Shown piece after piece: positions 45,292-53,629 of a stretch of 64,000 nt of DNA. The position numbers were made by a program, and so were the translations under genes. The notes below the pieces were generated by a model. That model saw nothing but the letters and a program-made list of their open reading frames with translations. It had not been told where the DNA came from and did no database searches. Each line of letters begins with the position of its first letter. Within the stretch, counting starts at the first letter, position 1. This DNA comes from Fimbriiglobus ruber. Lineage in GTDB: Bacteria > Planctomycetota > Planctomycetia > Gemmatales > Gemmataceae. The DNA is taken from NCBI RefSeq assembly GCF_002197845.1, contig NZ_NIDE01000002.1, positions 186,001 through 250,000 on the forward strand, read 5' to 3'.

Positions 45292-45921
45292 TTAGACTGA
45301 GAGCTGACCTTCCGCGTTGTCAACTAAGAAATCAAAGCTGTGAAAACGGATATTAAGGTCATCTGACATCTGGCGGCGGATCTCTTTTGTCGAATCGTCG
45401 TTGAAACTACGTCTGCCCATTAAGACCAGCCCTTCGATGCGAGCAGTGATATCTGTGAGGCCTAATCCGTTCTCGGCGACGGAACGTGCGGCGTAATTCT
45501 GGTTTTTGACCAACCATGCCCTCCAGTCCTGAATCTGCTTAATCGCGTGCGTCAGATTCGCAGAAGGATTACCTGCCTTCGTGAACATCCGAGACTTCGG
45601 GCTCTCCAATTCGACCGCTTGCCATCGGAATCCATCCGAATTCCTGTCCCCAATCACGAAATCTGTGATGAATTCCGAGCCGAATTTCTTCTTCGGAATG
45701 ACCCAGCGACCGTGTCCACCGCCTAAATGCCGAATCAACAGATTTGCGTTAACGGTCAAAAATTGTTGCAAATCTTCCTCCCTGCTTGCAGTAGCGAGAC
45801 AGCGTTTCAGTGCATTCACATCCTTCTTCCTCACACCCATCCACCAGACGAAGTATTCGCGCAGCGGCATCCTGGCGAGAATGGCTTCGCGTTTTGTGGG
45901 ACTGATAGATTTGAAATCCAT
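45292..45921 (-). CDS. Shedu-like (DUF4263) nuclease
   Basis: 209 residues. DUF4263/SduA-type region: EEDLQQFLTVNANLLIRHLGG, SEFITDFVIGDRNSDG and RWQAVELESPKSRMFTKAGNP, then LTHAIKQIQDWRAWLVKN. The core has D (DFVIGD) and the E of VELE, while the position usually Lys in E-x-K is Glu, with the Lys three residues on. Single-gene Shedu systems protect against phage (known of the family). Start is ATG 45921, 26 bp after the HNH gene's stop, same strand; both use more A/T at third positions than the window average. Likely co-transcribed. Confidence 0.75.
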   Translation of the reverse strand: MDFKSISPTKREAILARMPLREYFVWWMGVRKKDVNALKRCLATASREEDLQQFLTVNANLLIRHLGGGHGRWVIPKKKFGSEFITDFVIGDRNSDGFRWQAVELESPKSRMFTKAGNPSANLTHAIKQIQDWRAWLVKNQNYAARSVAENGLGLTDITARIEGLVLMGRRSFNDDSTKEIRRQMSDDLNIRFHSFDFLVDNAEGQLSV

Positions 45922-45947
45922 ATAAGCGACTCATGTTTCGAGCGTAG

Positions 45948-46712
45948 TTATACGATTCCTGGACCTGGTGTGGCTGCGATAAGGAAAATCTGACCACCAA
46001 GTTTGATGATGCCAGGGTTCGTCGGGTGGACAACGGCTATGGTCGCCACTTCCCAATCGAATGCAGTGTTATTCGTTTTCAGTTTCATCTTGCGAACCTC
46101 CCGCAAACCAAAAACCAGTAGCCCTGCCGCTTCGATGCCTTTGATTTCATCGGTTAGCATAAATCTTGCTTTCACATGCTGCCCGCTATCCATTTCCGAC
46201 CAGGTTTCGCCCCAATCTTGAAGGTTTTGAAGGAAGCCGGCAACCAACTCTACTTCTTCCTCAGTGTTCTGTTCGTCGTGATCGAACGAAAAAACATGAG
46301 CATCGCCGATAATGTTCGCAATGTCTTTCCCAGTCTTGATCTGGTAAAGCTGTATGAATTGGGGCTGTCCTTGAGTCGACTTATTGCTAAGCCGCTCCTT
46401 TACCCACCGCTCATGGGCAGCCTTCATCTCGCGGAGTTTCTCGATCGGGTACGTCTCAGGTTGGTCATCCACCTTTTTGTGGTGGACCTTGCACAGCAGG
46501 ATTAGGTTGTTGTACTCATCGATATCATTCCGCCCCACGCCCATCTCCCCGCGGGCCGCCGTCGGCCGCTCACCGATGATGTGGCACTCGTCACCGACAA
46601 CCGATTCCGAGTCGTACTGCGTCTCACTTTCGATGAGAACTCGTCGGCAATAGGCGCATGAATTGCCCGATCGACCCCAGAGAATTTTCCGTGTTCTGTC
46701 GGAGATGGCCAC
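45948..46712 (-). CDS. HNH endonuclease domain protein
   Basis: 254 residues. N-terminal HNH: two CxxC-type pairs (CAYCRRV; LLCKVHHKK) with the motif DECHIIGERP giving the catalytic His, and the Asn/His of NNLILLCKVHH. The remainder is a mixed domain with QFIQLYQIKTGKDIANIIGD. In defence clusters such proteins cut phage DNA. Precedes the Shedu-like gene. ATG 46712; the sequence in this and the Shedu gene is AT-richer than neighbouring housekeeping genes. Confidence 0.8.
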   Translation of the reverse strand: MAISDRTRKILWGRSGNSCAYCRRVLIESETQYDSESVVGDECHIIGERPTAARGEMGVGRNDIDEYNNLILLCKVHHKKVDDQPETYPIEKLREMKAAHERWVKERLSNKSTQGQPQFIQLYQIKTGKDIANIIGDAHVFSFDHDEQNTEEEVELVAGFLQNLQDWGETWSEMDSGQHVKARFMLTDEIKGIEAAGLLVFGLREVRKMKLKTNNTAFDWEVATIAVVHPTNPGIIKLGGQIFLIAATPGPGIV

Positions 46713-46981
46713 AATTCCCCCACCGATGATATCGCGATTCCTTTTCCAGCGAATATCAGACTATTTCTAATGATCCTCGATAACGAGCTCAGTTAAAAGC
46801 TCGGTGGTAGTCAATCTTCACCAAAATCTAATATCTGTGGTGGCTTTTCACCAGGTGTGCAATCACTTCTAGCAACGCGGCCTCGCACGTTTCGGCCTAG
46901 AAAAGCCCGTGAGGATTCGCTGGCGTTCCTCATCCCGACATCGCCCCTTCCTCCCGCCCCCTGCCCGTTACAATCCCCCTC

Positions 46982-47059
46982 ATGACTCTGCTCAAGATTG
47001 CCGGCGGCACGGTAGACTTGTTGCGAAATAGCGGGCTTGTGGTTACGCGGGCGGAATGA
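46982..47059 (+). pseudogene. N-terminal stub of an amidohydrolase-like gene
   Basis: From ATG 46982 the first eleven residues read MTLLKIAGGTV, the opening strand typical of amidohydrolase proteins, including planctomycete formylmethanofuran dehydrogenase A. A TACAAT-like box precedes it 16 bp upstream. The frame then enters the IS remnant at 47013 and stops at 47059. Only this stub is left; the parent is not determined. Confidence 0.45.
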
Positions 47060-47321
47060 AGACCTAGAACGAACTCAAGAAGAAGCCTTCGACCTTTCGC
47101 AGTTCAACTGGCTTATCGGTGGTCGAATTCAACCGCTTACTGAGTGAGTTGGAACGCGCCACCCAAACTCGTCACGACCGCCGACTTCAGGACACCCGCT
47201 GTGCCGGCATACGGTCATGATGAAGATTGTGGCCGGATTGCACAACCGGATGTTTGGCTAAGACAAGCGAGTGGGTTTGGGCAACTCCGCAAACACCTCT
47301 ACTTATTGCGCAACAAGTCTA
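47013..47321 (+). mobile_element. IS5-like remnant with terminal inverted repeats
   Basis: Terminal inverted repeats TAGACTTGTTGCGAAATAG (47013-47031) and CTTATTGCGCAACAAGTCTA (47302-47321) bound a 309-bp segment. Inside, from ATG 47056, a transposase N-terminus is readable: MKT, then TAG, then NELKKKPSTFRSSTGLSVVE and FNRLLSELERATQTRHD, stopping at 47220. The nonsense codon at position 4 and the missing catalytic DDE part show it cannot code for a transposase; it is a deleted, MITE-like derivative. It interrupts the amidohydrolase-like stub. Family assignment to IS5-like elements is from the N-terminal motif only. Confidence 0.65.
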
Positions 47322-47488
47322 ATGTCGTTTCTTATCTTGGGAAATGACGGCAAGCAACGGCCGGCCCAACCTTCGCTTCTCGGTGAGCTATTTCGGTCCC
47401 GAACTCTCGTCTGGCACATTAGTTGCCACAATCGAACAGAGGTGCTGGTGATCGAACTCGGTAATTCTCACGTGACGGGGGAACAGCT

Positions 47489-47713
47489 ATGGCCAAGGAT
47501 ACCTGGGGGTTGTGCAAAGACTGCAAGTGGTGGCAGATCGAACCAAAAGCCGCGGTCGAGAATCTGACTTTGGGTCTTTGTATCGACGAAAAATTACAGC
47601 CGTTTCTGCTTCGCGTGTCGGGCAACAGCGGATGCAACCGCTTCATGGCTGGCGCCCCGGCCCGAGCCGAAGGGTCGGGAGCCGCGCCGCCGACTGCCGA
47701 GCCGACGCGGTAA
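47489..47713 (+). CDS. Small Cys-containing hypothetical protein
   Basis: 74 residues with CKDCKWW (CxxC then WW), a later Cys in LGLCIDE and a third in SGNSGCNRFM, consistent with a small zinc-binding or redox protein. No signal peptide. It begins with MAKDTWGL and has a Pro/Ala-rich end. Separated from the convergent anti-sigma gene by 70 bp. Function unknown. Confidence 0.6.
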   Translation: MAKDTWGLCKDCKWWQIEPKAAVENLTLGLCIDEKLQPFLLRVSGNSGCNRFMAGAPARAEGSGAAPPTAEPTR

Positions 47714-47783
47714 GACAATCGAGTGGAAGCGCGCTCACTGCAGCCCCCGCTCGTTCGGCGAGCGGAATTTGCGCCGGTCCAAT

Positions 47784-48362
47784 TCAACCGTACAATTGCG
47801 AGAGGGGAGCAGTTACGAACAGGGTCGCACCCCTCTCGGTTCGCTGTTCTCGGTGCTCACTCCCGACGTCAGCCCTCTGGTAATCCCCTCGCCTCATCAG
47901 CACCGCGCCGACAAACACTTCGCCCTCCAACACGACGCACTCTTCCGGTCCGTCGTGGGGGTGGCCGGGGTACACCGCCCCCGGCTCAAGTCGGATCAGG
48001 CACGTAAACTGATTCCTCGGTTGATCGACGTGTAATACCCGGATGGACATTCCGGGATACCGGGTTGGCTGGAATGCGAGGGCGTCGAAGAAGCGGAATG
48101 TGATCCCGGGTGACTCGTCGCTTGATTCAGGGGGGGAAAGGCGAGCAAGAATCGCACCCTTGAGTTCCGGGGCGGGCTCAGCAGGTTCGCCCTCGGCGAC
48201 CAAGGCGCGGACCGCATTTTCAAATTCTCGCAGCGCGGCCGCGGCCTCCGGCCACCCGGCGGCCAGACGCGCTTCAAACGCCTTTCGTTCATCGTCCGGC
48301 AGCGCGCCGGCCAGATAAAGGGCCGCCAACTCTTCGGCGGACGGCCCGACATCGTCACTCAC
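47784..48362 (-). CDS. Anti-sigma factor with cupin (ChrR-like) domain
   Basis: 192 residues. The N-terminal ~70 residues are a helical ASD-like region (EELAALYLAGALPDDERKAF; ALREFENAVRALVAEG). The C-terminal half is a cupin: FTCLIRLEPGAVYPGHPHDG with PEECVVLEGEVFVG, the metal-binding His pattern of ChrR. It should hold the adjacent ECF sigma factor inactive until a stress signal. Its start overlaps the sigma gene stop by 4 bp. Confidence 0.88.
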   Translation of the reverse strand: MSDDVGPSAEELAALYLAGALPDDERKAFEARLAAGWPEAAAALREFENAVRALVAEGEPAEPAPELKGAILARLSPPESSDESPGITFRFFDALAFQPTRYPGMSIRVLHVDQPRNQFTCLIRLEPGAVYPGHPHDGPEECVVLEGEVFVGAVLMRRGDYQRADVGSEHREQRTERGATLFVTAPLSQLYG

Positions 48363-48913
48363 GTGTGATTACCAAGGGAAAGCGGGTCGGAGAACCGTTC
48401 ACGAAGGCGATTCATCCCCAGGCGAATACGGGTTTTGACAGTCCCCAACGGGATCGTCAGTTGGCGGGCGATCTGGTCGTGCGTCAGCCCGTGAAAAAAA
48501 GCCAGGAAAATCGGCTCCCGCTGCTCGGGGGGGAGGTGGCCGAGCGCCGCGTGTACGCGGCCGGCATCTTCCTGACGCTCTAACTCGCCAGATCCTGTAT
48601 CCTCAATGGGAATGAGGTCGGTGAGTTTGGTCGAGGCCGCGTGTTGTCGCTTCCGCAGGCGGTCGACTGCCCGCGACCGGGCAATCATGAGTACCCATAC
48701 ATCCGGCGACGAACGAGCGGGGTCGAACTTTGCGGCCTGGTTCCAGACCTGCAAAAACGTTTCCTGTAATACGTCGTCCGCCTCGGACCGGTTTCTCAAT
48801 AACCGAAGAATTAGTCCGAGCGCATGGTGAGCGTACCGGTCGTAAAAACCGGCGAATGCGTCCCGATCACCCACGCCGATCCGTTCGAGTAAAGTCTGGT
48901 CAGTCGTAGACAT
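48359..48913 (-). CDS. ECF RNA polymerase sigma factor
   Basis: 184 residues, sigma-70 family ECF type. Region 2 has FAGFYDRYAHHALGLILRLL then EADDVLQETFLQVWNQAAKF and the DNA-binding ARSRAVDRLRKRQ; region 4 is REPIFLAFFHGLTHDQIARQ and LTIPLGTVKTRIRLGMNRLR. Coupled by a 4-bp overlap to the anti-sigma gene, the normal arrangement. A second ECF gene lies about 300 bp upstream in transcription. Confidence 0.93.
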   Translation of the reverse strand: MSTTDQTLLERIGVGDRDAFAGFYDRYAHHALGLILRLLRNRSEADDVLQETFLQVWNQAAKFDPARSSPDVWVLMIARSRAVDRLRKRQHAASTKLTDLIPIEDTGSGELERQEDAGRVHAALGHLPPEQREPIFLAFFHGLTHDQIARQLTIPLGTVKTRIRLGMNRLRERFSDPLSLGNHT

Positions 48914-49211
48914 TACCCCTCGCCGCGATACCCACGGTGTTACTCACCGGTATTCTACCCACCGCGACGGGACGCATGAAGAGACAGGCTGGGAATGACG
49001 CGGTCGCACCCTGACAAAGAGCGCAATCCGAGTGGGCGGGTGCGGATACCACCGGCGCGCGACTTGAATTGTGGGGTCGCCGGGAGGAATAACGGGCTGT
49101 CGCCTTCGCGTCCGGTGTCGGGCAGTGGATATCCATCGAGAACGTCAACGAAATCTCAGCGCGCGGAGAGGGTTCCTGCTCCGCTCACGCAAGGCTCTTT
49201 CGCGCGAAGAG

Positions 49212-49787
49212 TTACCCCCGTATCGAAGCACAGGTCGGAGCGGCGACTCGGGGCGGCCGGGAAGCGATTCCGACCGCGTCACCTGCCGCATCGGAATCGT
49301 GAATCATTTCTTCTTCCGCCGGTAGCCGGTCGCTGAGTCGGAGCATCTCGCGATGAATGCGGGTCATAATGGCCCCGTGCGGGAGTTGAAGACGGCGGGC
49401 AATTTCGTGGTAGGTCAGCCCGTGGAAATACGCCAAACGAATCGGTTCACGTTCCCCGCGGGCTAACAGATCCGGGGACCCCTCGATCGCCCGTTCGGAC
49501 GTCGCCAGCCCCGGACCCGCGGGACATCCCGCGTGGACGAGTGCCCGTGCCCGCGCGATCATGAATACCCACACGTCGGGGGCCGATCGAGCGGGATCGT
49601 ACCGGGCGGCCTGGTCCCACAACTGGTGGAACGTCTCTTGTAGAACCGCGTCGGCGTCGGCCCGGGTGCGGACGAGGCGCAAAATCAAACCGAACACGCC
49701 CGGGGCGAACAAGTCGTAAAAGGTGCCGAACGCTTCGCGGTCGCCGACGGCGATCCTGCCGAGTAACTGCGCGGGTGTCGAGAGCAT
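49212..49787 (-). CDS. ECF sigma factor paralogue, shortened linker
   Basis: 191 residues. Region 2 closely resembles the neighbour (FGTFYDLFAPGVFGLILRLV; ADAVLQETFHQLWDQAARYD) and region 4 has REPIRLAYFHGLTYHEIARR. Between them the sequence is only about 30 residues of Gly/Ala/Pro character, where the paralogue has about 48 including the basic VDRLRKRQ motif; here RARALVHAGCP replaces it. No anti-sigma gene follows. It may be a duplicated copy losing function, or a diverged sigma. The gap 48914-49211 shows nothing else. Confidence 0.75.
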   Translation of the reverse strand: MLSTPAQLLGRIAVGDREAFGTFYDLFAPGVFGLILRLVRTRADADAVLQETFHQLWDQAARYDPARSAPDVWVFMIARARALVHAGCPAGPGLATSERAIEGSPDLLARGEREPIRLAYFHGLTYHEIARRLQLPHGAIMTRIHREMLRLSDRLPAEEEMIHDSDAAGDAVGIASRPPRVAAPTCASIRG

Positions 49788-50376
49788 GAGTGTCCGGTGG
49801 GAGGTATAGCCTGTCCGGGACCGCGTGCCGCCGGACCACAAATCGCCGGGGAAGGATCCCCGTAGCACGTCGCCCGTTCGCGTTGAGCAAATCGCCGCCG
49901 AGTTCAGCCGCCACCCCAACACGATTCGCCAGCTGCCTGAGTATCCACGAGTCTTTTTGACGAACACGGGCGCACACGCGGGCAAAAATGCCTGCAGTTT
50001 TCGTGCGCACTTTCACAAATTATTTTCTTAAGTCATTTTGAAAAAACGAAATCCAAGACAGGTCCGGCCGCGTAAACATCGTGATTTTTACAATCGCTGG
50101 GCGACTCGATCGTCCCGGCCTTTTCATCGGACACTCGCCCCCGCCAGCGGGTTTTTCGCGTGCCGGCTGTGTCGTTCCGTGCATCGGAGCGAGCGCCCGG
50201 GCGCGCCCGTGAAACGGGACTAAACGACCTCGAAGACATACCCACCGGACGAGATCGCCATGCGCAGAGCCGTCGCGCCCGCGTCAGGGCGTTGAATTTT
50301 TGTCTCGACACCCGACCCCGGTTGAAGTCGTTCGTCGCCGGCCGCGCCCTTTTATTCCCCGTTTCCCGGAGATGTT
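49788..50376. other. 589-bp gene-free stretch upstream of the secreted repeat protein
   Basis: No convincing gene. AT-rich patches at about 50020-50050 and elsewhere could hold promoters for the large secreted gene downstream and the ECF gene, which is divergent. No repeat of the window's families found. Confidence 0.4.
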
Positions 50377-52668
50377 ATGCGTCCGCACTCGTTCCCTTCA
50401 CGACTCCCGGGCTTCCCGACCACGACGCGGGGGAGCCGCCGCCGCGTCTCGTACCCGTTTCACGTGGTCGAACTCGAAGACCGGTCGGTGCCGGCGCCCC
50501 TGCTCGGGCTGACCACGAATGACACCCTCGTGTCGTTCGACAGTGATACCCCGGGTACGGTCACGGCGGCCACCCCCGTCACCGGCCTGGCCGCCGGAAC
50601 CTCGCTCGTCGGCATCGACTACCGGCCCCTGACCGGGCAGTTGTACGCGGTCGGGAGTGATAGCCGGGTCTACGTGGTCGACCCGACGAGCGGGATCGCG
50701 ACCGCCCAGGGCTCCGGGCCGTTCGCCCCGGCGCTCAGTGGCGCGAACTTCGGCCTCAGCTTCGACCCGACCGACGACCAGCTCCGGGTCGTGAGCGACA
50801 CCGGCCAGAACCTGCTCATCAGCCTGGTGACGTTCACGGCGACCGCCGAGACCCCGCTGGCCTACGACCCGAGCGACGAGAACACCGGGGCCACGCCCGA
50901 CATCGTGGCTGCCGCGTACACGAACAACCTCGCCGGGGCGACCACGACGACCCTGTACGCCATCGACGCCGCGCGGGACGAACTGGTCATGGTCGGGGGG
51001 CCGGACAGCCAGACCCCGTCCCCGGACGCGGGCGGCCTGTTCACTGTCATGGGCGGGCCGCTCGGGATGCAGTCGACCAGCCAGACGGCGCTGGCCGCGA
51101 CCGAGTCGTCCGACCCGTTCGCCCCCGTCTACGCGGTCACGACGCCGACCGGGAGTTCGGTCACGCAACTCTACGCGGTCAACCTCACGACCGGGGTCGC
51201 CACCGGCCTGGGCGCGGTCGGGAGCAGCCAGTCGCTCCGCGGGCTCGCGACCTTGCCGCCCCAGGTCGGGGCCGGGATCGTCCAGCTCGGGGCCGCGACC
51301 TACATGGAGAACCAGAACGCGTCGCTCACCATCCCGGTCACCCGGTCCGGCGGGGCGACCGGCACGATCACGGTGCCGTTCGCGACGGCCGACGGGACGG
51401 CCGTGGGCGGGGTGGACTACGTCCCCGTGTCCGGCACGCTGACGTTCGGCCCGGGCGTGACCGCGCAGTCGATCACCGTCCCGGCCCTCCCGGACCTGAC
51501 CGGGACGGACGGCACCACGACCAAGACGTTCACGGTCACGCTGAGCAGCCCGACCGGCGGGGCCGCGCTGGGCGCCGTCGCCTCGGCCACCGTCACCCTG
51601 TCCGACACGGCGCTGCCGCCGGCCCCGCCGCCGCCGCTGGCGCCGCCGGCCGCGGTACCGCCGGCGTCGCCGGTGTCCGCCCCGGTTTCGCCCCCGCCGG
51701 CCTCGCCGCCGGGGTCCCCGCCGCCGCCGCCGACCGTACTCGTACCGACCGCGCCCACCCGGTACTACGCGGTCGGGGCCGGCGCCGGCGGGGCGCCGGT
51801 CGTCAACGTGTACAACGTCGCCACCGGGGCCCTGGTCAAGTCCTTCTTCGCGTTCGACTCGTCGTTCCGCGACGGCGTCCACGTCGCGGTCGGGGACGTG
51901 AACGGCGACGGGGTCGACGACATTATCGTCGGGGCCGGGAACGGCGGCGGGCCGGAAGTCGAGGTGTTCGACGGGGTCACGTTCCAGCCCATCATGGCCT
52001 TCTTCGCCTACGATTCGAGTTTCCGCGGCGGAGTCAACGTGGCCGCCGGGGACGTCAACGGGGACGGGTTCGCGGACATCATCACCGGGGCGGGGGTCGG
52101 CGGCGGCCCGCAGGTGAACGAGTACGACGGGACCACCGGGGCCGAAATCCGCACCTTCTTCGCCTTTGAATCGGACTTCCGGGACGGCGTCCAGGTGGCC
52201 GCCGGGCCGTTGACCAACACGGGGACCGACTCGGTCGTGACCACCCCCGGACCCGGCGGGGCCCCGCGGGTCACGGTGTACGACGGGGCCACGAATACCG
52301 TCCTCGCCGACTACTTCGCCGGGGACCCGACGACGCGGGCCGGTCTGTCGGTCGCGGTCGGCCAATTCCGGGCCGGCGGGATCGCCGACGTGGTCGTCGG
52401 GAGCGGCCCGGGGGTCGCCCCCGAGGTCAGCCTCTACCTGGGAACGTCCTCGACTCTCGACACCCAGTTTGCCCCGTTTCCGGCCACCCAGACGGGCGGG
52501 ATCAGCGTGGCCGCCAAGACCGACGCGTTCGGGACGGGGCTCGTCTACGTGGGCCCGACGACCAACGGGGCCCCGACGGTATCGGCATACGACCCGCTGA
52601 CCCAGTCGCTGGTTTCCAGCGTGTCGGCGTTCGACCCGTCGTTCCAGGGCGGCGTGTTCGTTGGATAG
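50377..52668 (+). CDS. Large secreted protein: DUF4394, Calx-beta, FG-GAP repeats
   Basis: 763 residues. The N-terminal part has the planctomycete motif LEDRSVPA (about 35) instead of an ordinary signal peptide. Domains in order: a DUF4394-like region (about 45-295; LVGIDYRPLTGQLYAVGSDS), a Calx-beta domain (about 298-412; YMENQNASLTIPVTRSGG), a Pro-rich linker (about 415-456), then five to six FG-GAP/VCBS-type repeats of about 60 residues (DVNGDGVDDIIVGAGNGGGP, with AFDSSFRDGVHVAVG) to the end. Calcium-binding loops of the repeat are conserved in several copies. Predicted extracellular or surface protein. Ends mid-repeat (FQGGVFVG). Confidence 0.85.
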   Translation: MRPHSFPSRLPGFPTTTRGSRRRVSYPFHVVELEDRSVPAPLLGLTTNDTLVSFDSDTPGTVTAATPVTGLAAGTSLVGIDYRPLTGQLYAVGSDSRVYVVDPTSGIATAQGSGPFAPALSGANFGLSFDPTDDQLRVVSDTGQNLLISLVTFTATAETPLAYDPSDENTGATPDIVAAAYTNNLAGATTTTLYAIDAARDELVMVGGPDSQTPSPDAGGLFTVMGGPLGMQSTSQTALAATESSDPFAPVYAVTTPTGSSVTQLYAVNLTTGVATGLGAVGSSQSLRGLATLPPQVGAGIVQLGAATYMENQNASLTIPVTRSGGATGTITVPFATADGTAVGGVDYVPVSGTLTFGPGVTAQSITVPALPDLTGTDGTTTKTFTVTLSSPTGGAALGAVASATVTLSDTALPPAPPPPLAPPAAVPPASPVSAPVSPPPASPPGSPPPPPTVLVPTAPTRYYAVGAGAGGAPVVNVYNVATGALVKSFFAFDSSFRDGVHVAVGDVNGDGVDDIIVGAGNGGGPEVEVFDGVTFQPIMAFFAYDSSFRGGVNVAAGDVNGDGFADIITGAGVGGGPQVNEYDGTTGAEIRTFFAFESDFRDGVQVAAGPLTNTGTDSVVTTPGPGGAPRVTVYDGATNTVLADYFAGDPTTRAGLSVAVGQFRAGGIADVVVGSGPGVAPEVSLYLGTSSTLDTQFAPFPATQTGGISVAAKTDAFGTGLVYVGPTTNGAPTVSAYDPLTQSLVSSVSAFDPSFQGGVFVG

Positions 52669-52771
52669 ACACCGCCGGCCGCCGGGGGGTGCCCCTGGGA
52701 TGCCTAGGTGGTGCGCGAGCGGACCGTCCGCCGCGCGATCGACATCCTTTTCCGTTTCAGGAGTCCGACAG

Positions 52772-53458
52772 ATGAGTCAGATCAAACCGCCCGAGACCGC
52801 TGCGCCCGGGCCCGACCGCCGGGCGTTCGTGTTCGGCGGGATGGCCGCGGCCGCGGTGGTCGCCGGGACCGGGTTGGTCGGGGAGGAGGCGGCGGCCCAG
52901 GGGCCGTCGAACGCCGTCCCGAACCTGTACCCCGGCGCAAACGCGAAATTGTTCAAGGCGATCCAGACGCACGAGAACGCCCACGTCCAGTTCCTCGTCA
53001 CCGCGCTGGGGGCGGCGGCCCGCCCGAAGCCGAACTTCAAGGGCCTGACGATGCCCAACGTGCGGATGTTCGCGACCGTGTCGAACGCCCTCGAAAACAC
53101 CGGCGTCGGCGCGTACCTCGGCGCCGTCCCGGTCATTTTCAACAAGGCGTACCTGGCGGCGGCCGGGACGATCGCGCAGATCGAAGCCCGCCACGCCGGG
53201 TGGATCAACACCCTGTTGAACAACACGATGACCACGAACGTGTTCGGCCAGCAAGAAAGTTTCGAGCAACCGCTGACGATCGCCCAGGTCACAAGCCTGG
53301 CCGGGCCGTTCATCCAGGATTTGAACGGCGGCCCGCCGCTCACCTTCTCCCCGACCCCGTCCCGGACGAACGACGTCGCGATCCTCAACTTCGCGCTGGC
53401 GCTCGAGTACCTGGAAGCGTCGTTTTACAACATCAACGTGCCGCTGTTCTATTCCTGA
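52772..53458 (+). CDS. Ferritin-like domain protein, Tat-exported, permuted helix order
   Basis: 228 residues. A twin-arginine-type signal (DRRAFVFGGMAAAAVVAG) then a ferritin-like four-helix core. Metal-binding motifs are present: ExxH in THENAHVQF, Glu in NALENTGVGAY, ExxH in QIEARHAGW, and Glu in ILNFALALEYLEASFY. In the family this last helix is the first; here it is the C-terminal helix, so the order looks circularly permuted. ATG at 52772; a strong hairpin follows the stop. Family match otherwise strong; the function of DUF-type ferritin-like proteins is not firmly known. Confidence 0.85.
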   Translation: MSQIKPPETAAPGPDRRAFVFGGMAAAAVVAGTGLVGEEAAAQGPSNAVPNLYPGANAKLFKAIQTHENAHVQFLVTALGAAARPKPNFKGLTMPNVRMFATVSNALENTGVGAYLGAVPVIFNKAYLAAAGTIAQIEARHAGWINTLLNNTMTTNVFGQQESFEQPLTIAQVTSLAGPFIQDLNGGPPLTFSPTPSRTNDVAILNFALALEYLEASFYNINVPLFYS

Positions 53459-53477
53459 CCTCGGCGCCCAAAGGGTG

Positions 53478-53520
53478 CGGGTGCGGTCCCGGAGGCAGGA
53501 CCGCACCCGTCCGGTAAAAA
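53478..53520 (+). terminator. Rho-independent terminator
   Basis: A 12-bp stem (53478-53489 with 53498-53509; CGGGTGCGGTCC) and 8-nt loop lies 19 bp after the ferritin-like stop. It is followed by an A tract rather than a T tract on this strand, so read on the minus strand it has a U tract; likely works at least as a stem-loop barrier. Confidence 0.55.
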
Positions 53521-53629
53521 AATCGCCCACCGCCCGCGGACAGTCATTCGGCCGCGGGCGGCGGTTCGCTCGTTTCCCCCATCGCGTCCGGCGGCCGGGC
53601 GGCCGCGTTCCGGAAGACAGGAGTTAGTC

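Noticed and set aside
50398-52365. 655-codon minus-strand reading opposite the secreted repeat protein
   Set aside because: Arg/Gly/Asp low-complexity antisense of repeats; no family features.
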